Made by a program: the position numbers and the translations under genes
Shown here: in pieces, positions 56,423 to 64,000 of the stretch
Layout: each line of letters begins with the position of its first letter
How positions within the stretch are numbered: position 1 is the first letter of the stretch
Notes under the pieces: generated by a model
Told to the model about the DNA's origin: nothing
Databases searched by the model: none
The model's input: only the letters and a program-made list of their open reading frames with translations
From: Dechloromonas sp. TW-R-39-2
Lineage (GTDB): Bacteria > Pseudomonadota > Gammaproteobacteria > Burkholderiales > Rhodocyclaceae
DNA length: 64,000 nt
NCBI RefSeq assembly: GCF_016864195.1
Contig: NZ_CP045202.1
Coordinates: 1,767,001 to 1,831,000, forward strand
Reading direction: 5' to 3'

Positions 56423-57955
56423 TCAGGCAGAAGCCTGTTTCTTGGCAATCTTGATTTGCCATTCCTGCGGGCCGGTGGTGTGAACCGAGGTTCCGGAGGA
56501 GTCGACCGCAACAGTCACTGGCATGTTCTGGACATCGAATTCATAGATCGCTTCCATGCCCAGATCGGCAAAGCCGACGACCTTGGCCGACTTGATGGCC
56601 TTGGCCACCAGGTAGGCAGCGCCGCCAACAGCCATCAGGTAAGCCGACTTGTTGTCCTTGATCGCCTCGATGGCAACCGGGCCGCGTTCGGACTTGCCGA
56701 TCATCGAGATCAGGCCGGTCTGTTCCAGCATCATGCGGGTGAACTTGTCCATCCGGGTGCCGGTGGTCGGGCCGGCAGGTCCGACGACTTCGTCACGCAC
56801 CGGGTCAACCGGGCCGACGTAGTAAATGACGCGATTGGTGAAGTCGACCGGCAGCTTTTCGCCCTTGGCCAGCATGTCGGCGATGCGCTTGTGGGCGGCA
56901 TCGCGACCGGTCAGCATTTTGCCGTTGAGGAGCAATTTCTGGCCCGGCTTCCAGGCAGCAACCTGTTCCTTGGTCAGGGTGTTCAGGTCAACAGCGGTGG
57001 CCGCCTTGAGGTCCGGCGTCCAGGTGACGGCCGGCCAGTCTTCCAGCTTCGGTACTTCCAGCTTGGCCGGACCGGAGCCGTCGAGGTGGAAGTGGCAGTG
57101 GCGGGTTGCTGCACAGTTCGGGACCAGCGCGACCGGCAGGTTGGCTGCGTGGCAGGGGTAATCGAGCACCTTGACATCGAGTACGGTGGTCAGGCCGCCG
57201 AGGCCCTGGGCACCGACGCCGAGCGCGTTGATCTTTTCCATCAGTTCGAGGCGCAGTTCTTCCGGACGGGTCAGCTTGGCGCCGGTGGCAGCTTTTGCTT
57301 TCAGTTCGTGGATGTCGACCGGTGCCATGATCGACTCCTTGGCCAGCAGCATCGCCTTTTCCGGCGTGCCGCCGATGCCGATGCCGATGATGCCGGGCGG
57401 ACACCAGCCGGCACCCATTTCCGGAATCTTCTTGAGGACCCAATCGACGAGGTCGTCGGACGGGTTGAGCATGGCAAACTTGGACTTGGCTTCCGAACCG
57501 CCGCCCTTGGCTGCACAGATGACTTCAACGTGGTGGCCCGGGACGAGCTCGAAGTGGACCACGGCCGGGGTGTTGTCCTTGGTGTTCTTGCGGGCGCCGG
57601 CAGGATCGGCCAGCACCGAGGCGCGCAACGGATTGTCTGGGTTGCCGTAGGCGCGACGCACGCCTTCGTCGATCATCTGCTGGATGCTCATCGTCGCATC
57701 CGGCCAGGTGACCTGCATGCCGACCTTGATGAAGACCATGCCGATGCCGGTGTCCTGGCAGATCGGGCGGTGGCCTTCGGCAGACATGCGCGAATTGGTC
57801 AGGATCTGGGCAATCGCATCCTTCGCAGCCGGGGATTCTTCGCGGTCGTAGGCCTCACCGAGTGCCTTGATGTAATCCAGCGGGTGGTAGTAGCTGATGT
57901 ACTGAAAAGCATCGGCGACGGACTGGATCAGGTCTTCCTGTTTGATAGCGGTCAT
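56423..57955 (-). CDS. fumA: Class I iron-sulfur fumarate hydratase
   Basis: A 510-residue [4Fe-4S] fumarase interconverting fumarate and malate in the TCA cycle. The cluster cysteines appear in RPICQDTGIGMVF, GAGWCPPGIIGIGIGGT and VPNCAATRHCHFHLDG. The C-terminal beta half follows (LNTLTKEQVAAWKPGQKLLLNG onward, with GPTTGTRMDKFTRMML). Alpha and beta halves are fused as in FumA/FumB, not split as in archaeal-type enzymes. ATG 57955 has GGAG upstream. It lies 13 bp downstream of the YqhA-type gene, suggesting co-transcription. Class I enzymes are oxygen-labile, fitting a microaerobic lifestyle. Confidence 0.95.
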   Translation of the reverse strand: MTAIKQEDLIQSVADAFQYISYYHPLDYIKALGEAYDREESPAAKDAIAQILTNSRMSAEGHRPICQDTGIGMVFIKVGMQVTWPDATMSIQQMIDEGVRRAYGNPDNPLRASVLADPAGARKNTKDNTPAVVHFELVPGHHVEVICAAKGGGSEAKSKFAMLNPSDDLVDWVLKKIPEMGAGWCPPGIIGIGIGGTPEKAMLLAKESIMAPVDIHELKAKAATGAKLTRPEELRLELMEKINALGVGAQGLGGLTTVLDVKVLDYPCHAANLPVALVPNCAATRHCHFHLDGSGPAKLEVPKLEDWPAVTWTPDLKAATAVDLNTLTKEQVAAWKPGQKLLLNGKMLTGRDAAHKRIADMLAKGEKLPVDFTNRVIYYVGPVDPVRDEVVGPAGPTTGTRMDKFTRMMLEQTGLISMIGKSERGPVAIEAIKDNKSAYLMAVGGAAYLVAKAIKSAKVVGFADLGMEAIYEFDVQNMPVTVAVDSSGTSVHTTGPQEWQIKIAKKQASA

Positions 57956-57968
57956 GCGCAACTCCGGG

Positions 57969-58505
57969 TCAGTGGTGTTTTTGGTGTTGAAGGGCGAGGG
58001 TCTGGGTCATGGTCTTGTCGACAAGCGCCATGGCCAGGGCGGAGAAAAGGAATACGACGTGGATGATCACCTGCCACATCAGGGTGTGCTCGCTCAGATT
58101 GGCGGCATTGATGAAACTTTTCAGCAGGTGGATCGACGAAATGCCGATGATCGCGGTCGACAGCTTGATTTTCAGTACGCCGGCGTTGACGTGCGACAGC
58201 CATTCCGGCTGGTCCGGATGGTCTTCGAGGTCCAGGCGGGAAACGAAGGTTTCGTAGCCGCCGACAATAACCATGACCAGCAGGTTGGCGATCATCACCA
58301 CATCAATCAGACCGAGTACGACCAGCATGACTTCGGTTTCGCTGAAGTGGGCTGTATCAAATGCGTTGTGTACCAGGTGGCTCAACTCAACCATGAACAG
58401 CCAGCAATAAACGATCTGGGCGACGATCAGGCCAATGTAGAGAGGGGCCTGTATCCAGCGGCTGGCAAAAATGAATGATTCGAGAAATTTGATCGGTGAA
58501 CGCAT
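57969..58505 (-). CDS. YqhA/UPF0114 family inner-membrane protein
   Basis: A 178-residue membrane protein of the UPF0114 (YqhA) family with about four hydrophobic segments. It has the family patterns [79 protein letters not shown] and [19 protein letters not shown]. Function is not established. It precedes the fumarase gene by 13 bp. ATG 58505 was preferred to the longer open frame because family homology begins at [11 protein letters not shown]. Confidence 0.88.
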   Translation of the reverse strand: MRSPIKFLESFIFASRWIQAPLYIGLIVAQIVYCWLFMVELSHLVHNAFDTAHFSETEVMLVVLGLIDVVMIANLLVMVIVGGYETFVSRLDLEDHPDQPEWLSHVNAGVLKIKLSTAIIGISSIHLLKSFINAANLSEHTLMWQVIIHVVFLFSALAMALVDKTMTQTLALQHQKHH

Positions 58506-58687
58506 CACGGAAAGCTTTTGGAATTGGGGGCGAAAGTTTAGCACGCAGCCAGCAGAATGCCGGGATATGCCAAATTGCTGCGGCGCAGCGTGCTTTCGTA
58601 AGCGCTTTGTAAGATTATCGACGTCTAATGCCGCCTCAACGCTGGCGAGGGGAGTGGGTTTGTTCTCCAGCTTGCGCGGCTTTAACC

Positions 58688-58708
58688 ATTCAGCATTTAC
58701 TGCTGAAT
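58688..58708. promoter_or_regulatory. Operator-like inverted repeat upstream of acs
   Basis: ATTCAGCA-TTTAC-TGCTGAAT, a perfect 8-bp inverted repeat with a 5-nt spacer, 51 bp before the acs ATG in the 253-bp gap divergent from yqhA. It is a candidate regulator site. A second short hairpin GCTGC-GGC-GCAGC lies at about 58577-58589. No confident -35/-10 was found. Confidence 0.45.
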
Positions 58709-58758
58709 ATGATCGGTTGTTTCAACATAAATTGCGAAGTACCGCAGAGGAGAAGAAT

Positions 58759-60720
58759 ATGTCGAATGAGTCCGTGCAGCTTATTTATCCATCAGAAGAA
58801 ATGGTCAAGAACGCGGCAGTTTCAGGGATGGATGCCTACCGCGCACTGTGCGCGGAAGCGGATGCCGACTACCCGGAATTCTGGGCCAAGCGCGCCCGCG
58901 AATTCATCACCTGGAAGCAGCCTTTTACCCAGTCGCTTGATGAATCCAATGCCCCGTTTTTCAAATGGTTTGCCGACGGCAAACTGAATGTTTCTTACAA
59001 CTGCCTCGACCGTAACGTCGAAGCCGGTCTCGGTGACAAGGTTGCCCTGATCTTCGAAGCCGACAACGGCGAAGTGACCAAGGTCACGTACAAGGAACTG
59101 CTCTCCAAGGTTGCCAAGTTCGCCAATGCCCTGCGCGGCATGGGTGTCAAAAAGGGTGATCGCGTCGTCATCTACATGCCGATGACCGTCGAAGGCATCT
59201 GCGCCATGCAGGCTTGTGCCCGCCTCGGTGCCATCCACTCCATCGTTTTCGGCGGTTTCTCCGCCCAGTCCCTGCGTGATCGTATCCACGACGCCGGCGC
59301 TGTTGCCCTGATTACCTCCGACGGTCAATTCCGCGGCGGCAAGGCCATCCCGCTCAAGCCGATCGCTGACGAAGCCTTCGCCATGGGTGGTTGCGAGTCG
59401 GTCAAGAACGTCATCGTCTTCAAGCGCACTGGCGCCGAAGTCAACATGGTTGCCGGTCGTGATACCTGGTTGCACGACGCTGTTGCCAACCAGTCCGACG
59501 TCTGCGAACCAGAATGGGTCGAAGCCGAACACCCGCTGTTCCTGCTCTACACGTCCGGCTCTACCGGCAAGCCGAAGGGTGTCCAGCACTCCACCGGCGG
59601 CTACCTGCTGCACGCCATCATGACCATGAAGTGGACCTTCGACATCAAGCCGTCGGACGTCTTCTGGTGTACGGCCGACATCGGCTGGGTTACCGGTCAC
59701 ACCTACATCACCTATGGCCCGCTGGCCTGCGGCGCCACCGAAATCGTATTCGAAGGCGTGCCGACCTACCCGGATGCAGGCCGTTTCTGGAAGATGATCC
59801 AGGATCACAAGGCCACGATCTTCTATACCGCACCGACCGCCATCCGTTCGCTGATCAAGTCTTCCGACACCAATGCCGCTGTGCATCCGAAGAGCTACGA
59901 CCTGTCTTCGCTGCGCATCCTCGGTTCCGTTGGCGAGCCGATCAATCCGGCAGCATGGACGTGGTACTACGAGAACGTTGGCGGCGGCCGTTGCCCGATC
60001 GTCGATACCTTCTGGCAAACCGAAACCGGCGGTCACATGATCACCCCGCTGCCGGGCGCAACCCCGCTGGTTCCGGGTTCCTGCACCCTGCCGTTCCCGG
60101 GCATCCAGTTCGCCGTGGTCGATGAGACCGGTGCCGACCTGCCGTGGGGCCAGGGCGGTATCCTGGTCTGCAAGAAGCCGTGGCCGTCGATGATCCGCAC
60201 GATCTGGAACGATGACGAGCGCTTCGTCAAGTCGTACTACCCGCAAGACTTCCAGGGCAAGTACTACCTGGCTGGCGACGGCGCGATCCGCGACAAGGAT
60301 ACCGGCTACTTCACCATCACCGGCCGTATCGACGACGTGCTGAACGTTTCCGGTCACCGCATGGGCACGATGGAAATCGAATCCGCGCTGGTTGCCAACC
60401 CGCTGGTTGCCGAGGCCGCTGTTGTTGGCCGTCCGGATGACCTGACCGGTGAAGCCATCGTCGCCTTCGTTGTGCTCAAGGGCCAGCGTCCGACCGGTGA
60501 CGACGCCAAGCGCATCATCAAGGAACTGTCTGACTGGGTGGGCAAGGAAATCGGTCCGATCGCCAAGCCGAAGGACATCCGTTTCGGTGACAACCTGCCG
60601 AAGACCCGTTCGGGCAAGATCATGCGTCGTCTGCTGCGTGGCCTGGCCAAGGGCGAGGAACTGACGCAAGACACGTCTACGCTGGAAAATCCGGCCATTC
60701 TCGAACAGCTCAAGGGCTGA
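58759..60720 (+). CDS. acs: Acetyl-coenzyme A synthetase
   Basis: A 653-residue AMP-forming acetate:CoA ligase that activates acetate through acetyl-AMP. Visible: [13 protein letters not shown] (A3), [28 protein letters not shown] with the acetate-pocket tryptophan, [35 protein letters not shown] (A7/A8) and the catalytic, acetylation-prone lysine (Lys620) in [23 protein letters not shown] precedes ATG 58759. Its codon use is strongly biased to C/G-ending optimal codons compared with neighbours, suggesting high expression. The adjacent downstream CrbS-type kinase points to acetate-responsive control. Confidence 0.97.
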   Translation: MSNESVQLIYPSEEMVKNAAVSGMDAYRALCAEADADYPEFWAKRAREFITWKQPFTQSLDESNAPFFKWFADGKLNVSYNCLDRNVEAGLGDKVALIFEADNGEVTKVTYKELLSKVAKFANALRGMGVKKGDRVVIYMPMTVEGICAMQACARLGAIHSIVFGGFSAQSLRDRIHDAGAVALITSDGQFRGGKAIPLKPIADEAFAMGGCESVKNVIVFKRTGAEVNMVAGRDTWLHDAVANQSDVCEPEWVEAEHPLFLLYTSGSTGKPKGVQHSTGGYLLHAIMTMKWTFDIKPSDVFWCTADIGWVTGHTYITYGPLACGATEIVFEGVPTYPDAGRFWKMIQDHKATIFYTAPTAIRSLIKSSDTNAAVHPKSYDLSSLRILGSVGEPINPAAWTWYYENVGGGRCPIVDTFWQTETGGHMITPLPGATPLVPGSCTLPFPGIQFAVVDETGADLPWGQGGILVCKKPWPSMIRTIWNDDERFVKSYYPQDFQGKYYLAGDGAIRDKDTGYFTITGRIDDVLNVSGHRMGTMEIESALVANPLVAEAAVVGRPDDLTGEAIVAFVVLKGQRPTGDDAKRIIKELSDWVGKEIGPIAKPKDIRFGDNLPKTRSGKIMRRLLRGLAKGEELTQDTSTLENPAILEQLKG

Positions 60721-60738
60721 TCGGCGAAAGGTCGGGGT

Positions 60739-60764
60739 GGAGAGTGCGGCTTGCCGTGCTCTCC
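60739..60764 (+). other. Stable hairpin after acs without T-run
   Basis: An 11-bp stem GGAGAGTGCGG/CCGTGCTCTCC (two G-U pairs) with a CTTG loop, 18 bp past the acs stop. Without a U-tract it is likelier an mRNA-stabilising 3' structure or part of a regulatory leader than a terminator. Confidence 0.6.
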
Positions 60765-60790
60765 TGCCGATTAAAGGCGAGGAGGAGTCA

Positions 60791-60895
60791 ATGGGCGCCA
60801 TCAGGCAGCCCCCACAAGTAGTCGATACAGGCTACGCCTTAACGGCTGGCACGCTTGGCGTGCCAGCCGTTTCCTTTTTTGGAGCCAGTGCTTGA
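60791..60895 (+). CDS. Candidate 34-aa ORF translated across the acs-crbS hairpin
   Basis: ATG 60791 is preceded by GAGGAGGAG (one of the best Shine-Dalgarno sequences in the window) at 60779-60787. It opens a 34-codon frame (starts MGAIRQPPQVVDTGYALTAG, ends SFFGASA). The frame runs through the terminator-like hairpin at 60841-60880, and its TGA overlaps the TTG start of the next small gene (TTGA, 60892-60895). I recognise no family. It could be a leader peptide whose translation melts the hairpin and couples downstream expression (inference), or the Shine-Dalgarno could be fortuitous. Confidence 0.45.
   Translation: MGAIRQPPQVVDTGYALTAGTLGVPAVSFFGASA
60841..60880 (+). terminator. Terminator-like hairpin between acs and the crbS-type operon
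   Basis: A 14-bp perfect stem AACGGCTGGCACGC/GCGTGCCAGCCGTT with a TTG loop, then TCCTTTTTT. The Shine-Dalgarno GGAG of the next gene begins immediately after the T-run, leaving no room for a promoter downstream of it. Confidence 0.85.
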
Positions 60896-61086
60896 AACGT
60901 ATCAACCCCGTTCGGCAGCGCCTGGCTGCGCTTGGCATGCTGGGCTTCGCCGGGCTCAATTTCCCGCTGGTCGGTCTTTCGTCTGGCGATTGGTTGGGTA
61001 TGCCAGCCTCTTATCTATATCTTTTCGGGGGATGGGGCGGCCTGATTCTGCTGGCTGCCTGGCTGGCCGAAAGGCGAGGCGGCTGA
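60892..61086 (+). CDS. Small two-helix membrane protein preceding symporter-kinase
   Basis: A 64-residue membrane protein with a TTG start and GGAG 7 bp upstream. It has a basic N-terminus (MKRINPVRQR), helix 1 at about 11-30 (LAALGMLGFAGLNFPLVGLS) and helix 2 at about 37-60 (MPASYLYLFGGWGGLILLAAWLAE), then ERRGG. Size, topology and position 1 bp before an SSS-family protein resemble the small companion subunits of sodium:solute symporters (such as YjcH-like or DUF3311-like proteins), but I cannot place it firmly in a named family. It probably associates with the symporter-kinase (inference). Confidence 0.75.
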   Translation: MKRINPVRQRLAALGMLGFAGLNFPLVGLSSGDWLGMPASYLYLFGGWGGLILLAAWLAERRGG

Positions 61087-61087
61087 G

Positions 61088-63799
61088 ATGCTTTCGGGTT
61101 GGTTCATTGCGCTTGTTGCCACGGTTTACGTTGCAGTTCTGTTTGCCGTCGCTCGCTTTGGGGATGCCCGGGCGGATGCCGGCAAGTCAATTATTTCGGC
61201 CAATGTCTATGCCTTGTCGCTGGCCGTATATTGCACTTCATGGACTTTTTACGGCAGCGTTGGCCGGGCCAGTACTGGCGGCCTTTCATTCCTGACCATC
61301 TATATCGGGCCGACGTTGATGTTGCTGTGTGTCGGGGTGATCATCAAGATGATCCGCATCAGCAAAACGCAGCGGATTACGTCGATTGCCGATTTCATTG
61401 CTTCGCGCTACGGTAAAAGCCAGTTGCTGGCCGGTCTGGTCACGGTGATTGCCGTCATTGGGGTCGTGCCTTACATCGCCCTCCAGTTGAAGGCCGTTTC
61501 GGCCAGCCTTGCTGTGCTGTTTGCAAATTCGGATGCAGGGCTCTTGCCGTGGTGGCTTGATTCAACCTTTGTGGTGGCTGCCGTACTGGCTCTTTTTGCC
61601 ATTCTTTTCGGGACACGGCATCTGGATGCCACCGAACGCCATGAGGGCATGGTGGCCGCCGTTGCTTTCGAATCCGTCGTCAAATTGCTCGCCTTCATGG
61701 CTGTTGGTATTTTTGTCACCTACAGTTTGTTCGACGGTTTTTCGGACGTTTTCCGCCGGGCGGCAGCTTCTCCCGAGTTGGCGCGCTTGCTGCAACACGA
61801 TTCGGCCCGTTCGGGCACGTGGACCGCGCTGATTCTGGTCTCCGGGCTGGCGATCATTTTTCTGCCGCGCCAGTTCCAGATCATTGTGGTCGAAAACGTC
61901 GATGAAGCGCATCTCAAACGAGCCGTCTGGCTGTTTCCGCTCTATCTGCTGCTGATCAATATTTTTGTCCTGCCGCTGGCACTGGGCGGCTTGCTGCATT
62001 TCCAGGGACAGACGGTCAATCCCGATACCTTTGTGCTGACGCTGCCCATGGTGCATGGTGCCGAAGCACTGGCCCTGCTGGTTTTTGTCGGTGGTTTGTC
62101 CGCCGCCACGGGGATGGTAATTGTCGAAACCATCGCATTGTCGACCATGGTCTGCAACGATCTGGTTATGCCATGGTTGCTGCGGTCGACCCTGCTGAAA
62201 GGGGAAAAAAGCCAGGATCTGTCCGGCTTGCTGATTGCCATTCGGCGAATTGCGATCGCCCTGATCCTGCTGCTGGGCTACATCTATTTTCGGGCTGCCG
62301 GTGAAGCTTATGCGCTGGTCGGCATTGGTTTGATTTCATTTGCTGCCGTTGCCCAATTTGCGCCAGCCATGTTTGGCGGCATGTACTGGAAACAAGGGAC
62401 GCGTTCAGGGGCCATCGCCGGTTTGCTCGGTGGCTTTGCAGTTTGGGCTTATACCCTGCTGCTTCCCTCATTTGCCAAATCGGGCTGGATCGCGCCGGAT
62501 TTTGTCGAACACGGCTTGTTCGGGATCGCCGCATTGAAGGCCCAGGCTTTGTTCGGACTGGCCGGCATGGACGAGATATCCCACTGCCTGTGGTGGAGCT
62601 TGCTGGTTAATACCGGGCTGTATGTTGCCGTTTCGCTGAGCTCGCGCCCGAGCGCCGTCGAAGCTCGGCAGGCTGAACGTTTTGTCGACGTCTTTCGCCA
62701 TTCATCTCCGCTGGCTGAAGCGCGTTTGTGGCGTGGCCAGGTTTCGGTTGAAGGGCTGGTCGGATTGCTGGAGCGCTTTCTCGGGCCGCAACGTGCGCAT
62801 CAACAACTGGATCTTTACGCTGCGTCGCGTGGTGTGCATGTCTGGCGCAAACTGCCAGCCGATGCCGATTTCGTTCGCTTTGCCGAAGCCGAGCTGGCGG
62901 GAGCGATCGGCTCGGCCAGCGCCCGGGTGATGGTTGCTTCGGTGGCCCAGGAAGAAGATCTCGGTTTGGACGAAGTGCTCGATATTCTCGATGAAGCGTC
63001 GCAGGTGCGGGCTTATAGCCGCGATCTGGAAATCAAGCAGCAGGAGCTGGAAGCGGCGACTCAGGAATTGCGCGAGGCAAATGAGCGTTTGCGCGAGGTC
63101 GACCGCATGAAAGACGATTTCATTTCAACGGTGACCCACGAACTGCGTACGCCGCTGACGTCGATTCGCGCCTTGTCCGAAATGCTGCATGAAGATCCCA
63201 AGCTGGAACTGGTCGAACGGCGGCGCTTTCTCGGCATCATCGTTGGTGAAGCCGAGCGTCTGACACGGTTGATCAACCAGATCCTGGACATGGCCAAGAT
63301 GGAATCGGGACATGCCGAATGGACCAGCAGCGAGGTTGATGTTGGTGAAGTCGTGCGTGAAGCCATCGAGTCCCTGGGCCAGCTTTTCCGCGAAAAAGGC
63401 GTTCGTCTCGACAGCGAAATTGCGCCCGATATTCCGAGGGTGCTGGCGGATCGGGATCGCCTGACGCAAGTGATGATCAACCTGTTATCGAATGCGGTGA
63501 AATTCGTTCCCGGTCAACGTGGACAGGTTCGTGTCAGGGTGACGGCAGATACTGGGCAGGTTCGAGTCGAGGTTTCAGACAATGGCCCCGGCTTGACGGC
63601 TGACGAATGCAATGTCATTTTTGAAAAATTCCGTCAGGGTGGGAATACACTGACCGACAAGCCGCAGGGAACCGGGCTGGGTCTGCCGATCAGCCGGCAG
63701 ATCGTTGAATTTTTTGGTGGTAATCTCTGGGTTGAAAGCCGACCCGGAGACGGTGCGAATTTCATTTTCACGGTGCCCTTGCCGGCATCGGAGGAATAA
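61088..63799 (+). CDS. crbS: CrbS-type sodium/solute symporter-histidine kinase
   Basis: A 903-residue fusion. The N-terminal sodium:solute symporter (SLC5/PutP-like) domain has about 13 helices over residues 1-510 ([44 protein letters not shown]). A STAC-like linker follows at about 520-640 ([27 protein letters not shown]). A coiled coil leads into HisKA with His684 ([23 protein letters not shown]) and HATPase ([39 protein letters not shown]). The architecture and position next to acs match CrbS, which with CrbR controls acs in Vibrio and Pseudomonas. Acetate sensing here is inference from that parallel. No own receiver is present. Confidence 0.92.
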   Translation: MLSGWFIALVATVYVAVLFAVARFGDARADAGKSIISANVYALSLAVYCTSWTFYGSVGRASTGGLSFLTIYIGPTLMLLCVGVIIKMIRISKTQRITSIADFIASRYGKSQLLAGLVTVIAVIGVVPYIALQLKAVSASLAVLFANSDAGLLPWWLDSTFVVAAVLALFAILFGTRHLDATERHEGMVAAVAFESVVKLLAFMAVGIFVTYSLFDGFSDVFRRAAASPELARLLQHDSARSGTWTALILVSGLAIIFLPRQFQIIVVENVDEAHLKRAVWLFPLYLLLINIFVLPLALGGLLHFQGQTVNPDTFVLTLPMVHGAEALALLVFVGGLSAATGMVIVETIALSTMVCNDLVMPWLLRSTLLKGEKSQDLSGLLIAIRRIAIALILLLGYIYFRAAGEAYALVGIGLISFAAVAQFAPAMFGGMYWKQGTRSGAIAGLLGGFAVWAYTLLLPSFAKSGWIAPDFVEHGLFGIAALKAQALFGLAGMDEISHCLWWSLLVNTGLYVAVSLSSRPSAVEARQAERFVDVFRHSSPLAEARLWRGQVSVEGLVGLLERFLGPQRAHQQLDLYAASRGVHVWRKLPADADFVRFAEAELAGAIGSASARVMVASVAQEEDLGLDEVLDILDEASQVRAYSRDLEIKQQELEAATQELREANERLREVDRMKDDFISTVTHELRTPLTSIRALSEMLHEDPKLELVERRRFLGIIVGEAERLTRLINQILDMAKMESGHAEWTSSEVDVGEVVREAIESLGQLFREKGVRLDSEIAPDIPRVLADRDRLTQVMINLLSNAVKFVPGQRGQVRVRVTADTGQVRVEVSDNGPGLTADECNVIFEKFRQGGNTLTDKPQGTGLGLPISRQIVEFFGGNLWVESRPGDGANFIFTVPLPASEE
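62177..62190 (+). repeat. Recurrent 14-bp word, exact copy
   Basis: TTGCTGCGGTCGAC within the symporter-kinase gene, in the reading frame Leu-Leu-Arg-Ser-Thr, different from the Ala-Ala-Val-Asp frame used at other coding copies. Confidence 0.6.
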
Positions 63800-63816
63800 C
63801 AAGGGAGACAAAACGC

Positions 63817-64000
63817 ATGCCTAAAAAAATCCTTATCGTTGACGACGAACCCAATATTGTCATTTCGCTCGAATTCCTGATGAAAAAGGAAGGTTTCGAG
63901 GTAGCGGTCGCCGGTGATGGCGATGAAGCGCTGGGCAAGGTAGCCAGCTTTGCGCCGGATCTGATTTTGCTCGATGTCATGATGCCGAAAAAATCCGGAT
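63817..64000 (+). CDS. Response regulator, 5' part (cut by window end)
   Basis: The first 61 codons of a receiver domain: [20 protein letters not shown] with the acidic pair, and the phospho-acceptor aspartate in [15 protein letters not shown] near residue 54. AAGGGAG lies about 12 bp before ATG 63817 and the gene starts 17 bp after the symporter-kinase, so it is presumably the cognate regulator (CrbR-like role). The output domain is outside the window, so NarL-type, OmpR-type or receiver-only cannot be decided. Confidence 0.88.
   Translation, partial: MPKKILIVDDEPNIVISLEFLMKKEGFEVAVAGDGDEALGKVASFAPDLILLDVMMPKKSG

Noticed and set aside
56456..58066. 536-codon open frame antisense to the fumarase gene
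   Set aside because: A shadow frame; the fumarase reading has cluster cysteines and full-length family match.
58822..60801. 659-codon open frame antisense to acs
   Set aside because: It mirrors the acs frame, has no recognisable domain, and arises from the strong C/G third-position bias of acs.
1..64000. CRISPR arrays, tRNA/rRNA genes, insertion sequences or phage genes
   Set aside because: No regularly spaced repeats, cloverleaf sequences, transposase or phage proteins were found in any frame.

Overview
The window reads as a chromosomal segment of a high-GC betaproteobacterium, most likely of the Rhodocyclales (Dechloromonas/Azonexus-like). This is inferred from the protein repertoire: a recJ-rpfE pair, one LolC-type permease with LolD, RelA, Ppk1, norEF, bacteriohemerythrin, many c-di-GMP proteins and a menaquinone pathway. 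No rRNA, tRNA, CRISPR array, prophage or insertion sequence was seen. Coding density is high, with no gene-free stretch above 300 bp.

Layout. 0-2.2 kb: a PAS-GGDEF-EAL protein. 2.4-7.0 kb: nifJ overlapping a dihydroorotate-dehydrogenase-like gene. 7.0-12.5 kb: a leftward molybdenum hydroxylase operon (iorA-iorB-xdhC-mocA) with a divergent AraC regulator. 12.6-17.9 kb: VF530-type protein, recJ, rpfE-type gene, lolC-lolD. 17.9-22.1 kb: two tandem paralogous chemoreceptors. 22.1-28.4 kb: DUF2062 protein, a PhnD-like binding protein coupled to a hybrid kinase, and comEC. 28.4-31.7 kb: two hydrolases, mtfA and an EamA exporter. 31.8-39.1 kb: relA, norE/norF, bacteriohemerythrin, rhlE, ppk1. 39.3-41.9 kb: menE-menF. 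42.1-49.5 kb: a tightly overlapping signalling operon (TonB-dependent receptor, YfiR-like protein, CHASE8-type hybrid kinase, REC-PAS-GGDEF*-EAL). 49.6-53.7 kb: menB-menC downstream of an enteric-type ilvB-ilvN pair that has its own promoter, Val-rich leader peptide and attenuator. 53.7-58.5 kb: cache-PAS-GAF-PAS-GGDEF protein, class I fumarase, YqhA-type membrane protein. 58.8-64 kb: acs followed by a small-ORF/hairpin junction, a small membrane protein, a CrbS-type symporter-kinase and a response regulator cut by the window end.

Together the genes suggest a metabolically flexible, motile respirer of organic acids. Acetate is activated by Acs, probably under the adjacent CrbS-type two-component system. 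Pyruvate:ferredoxin oxidoreductase, menaquinone synthesis and nitric oxide reductase accessory genes point to low-oxygen life. (p)ppGpp, polyphosphate and c-di-GMP systems integrate stress and lifestyle.

Most notable: the ivbL-like attenuated ilvBN operon; the receptor-to-c-di-GMP operon; the acs/crbS junction, where a 34-codon ORF is translated across a terminator-like hairpin; and a recurrent 14-bp word (TTGCTGCGGTCGAC) found at least nine times with at most one mismatch, once inside a perfect 24-bp palindrome.
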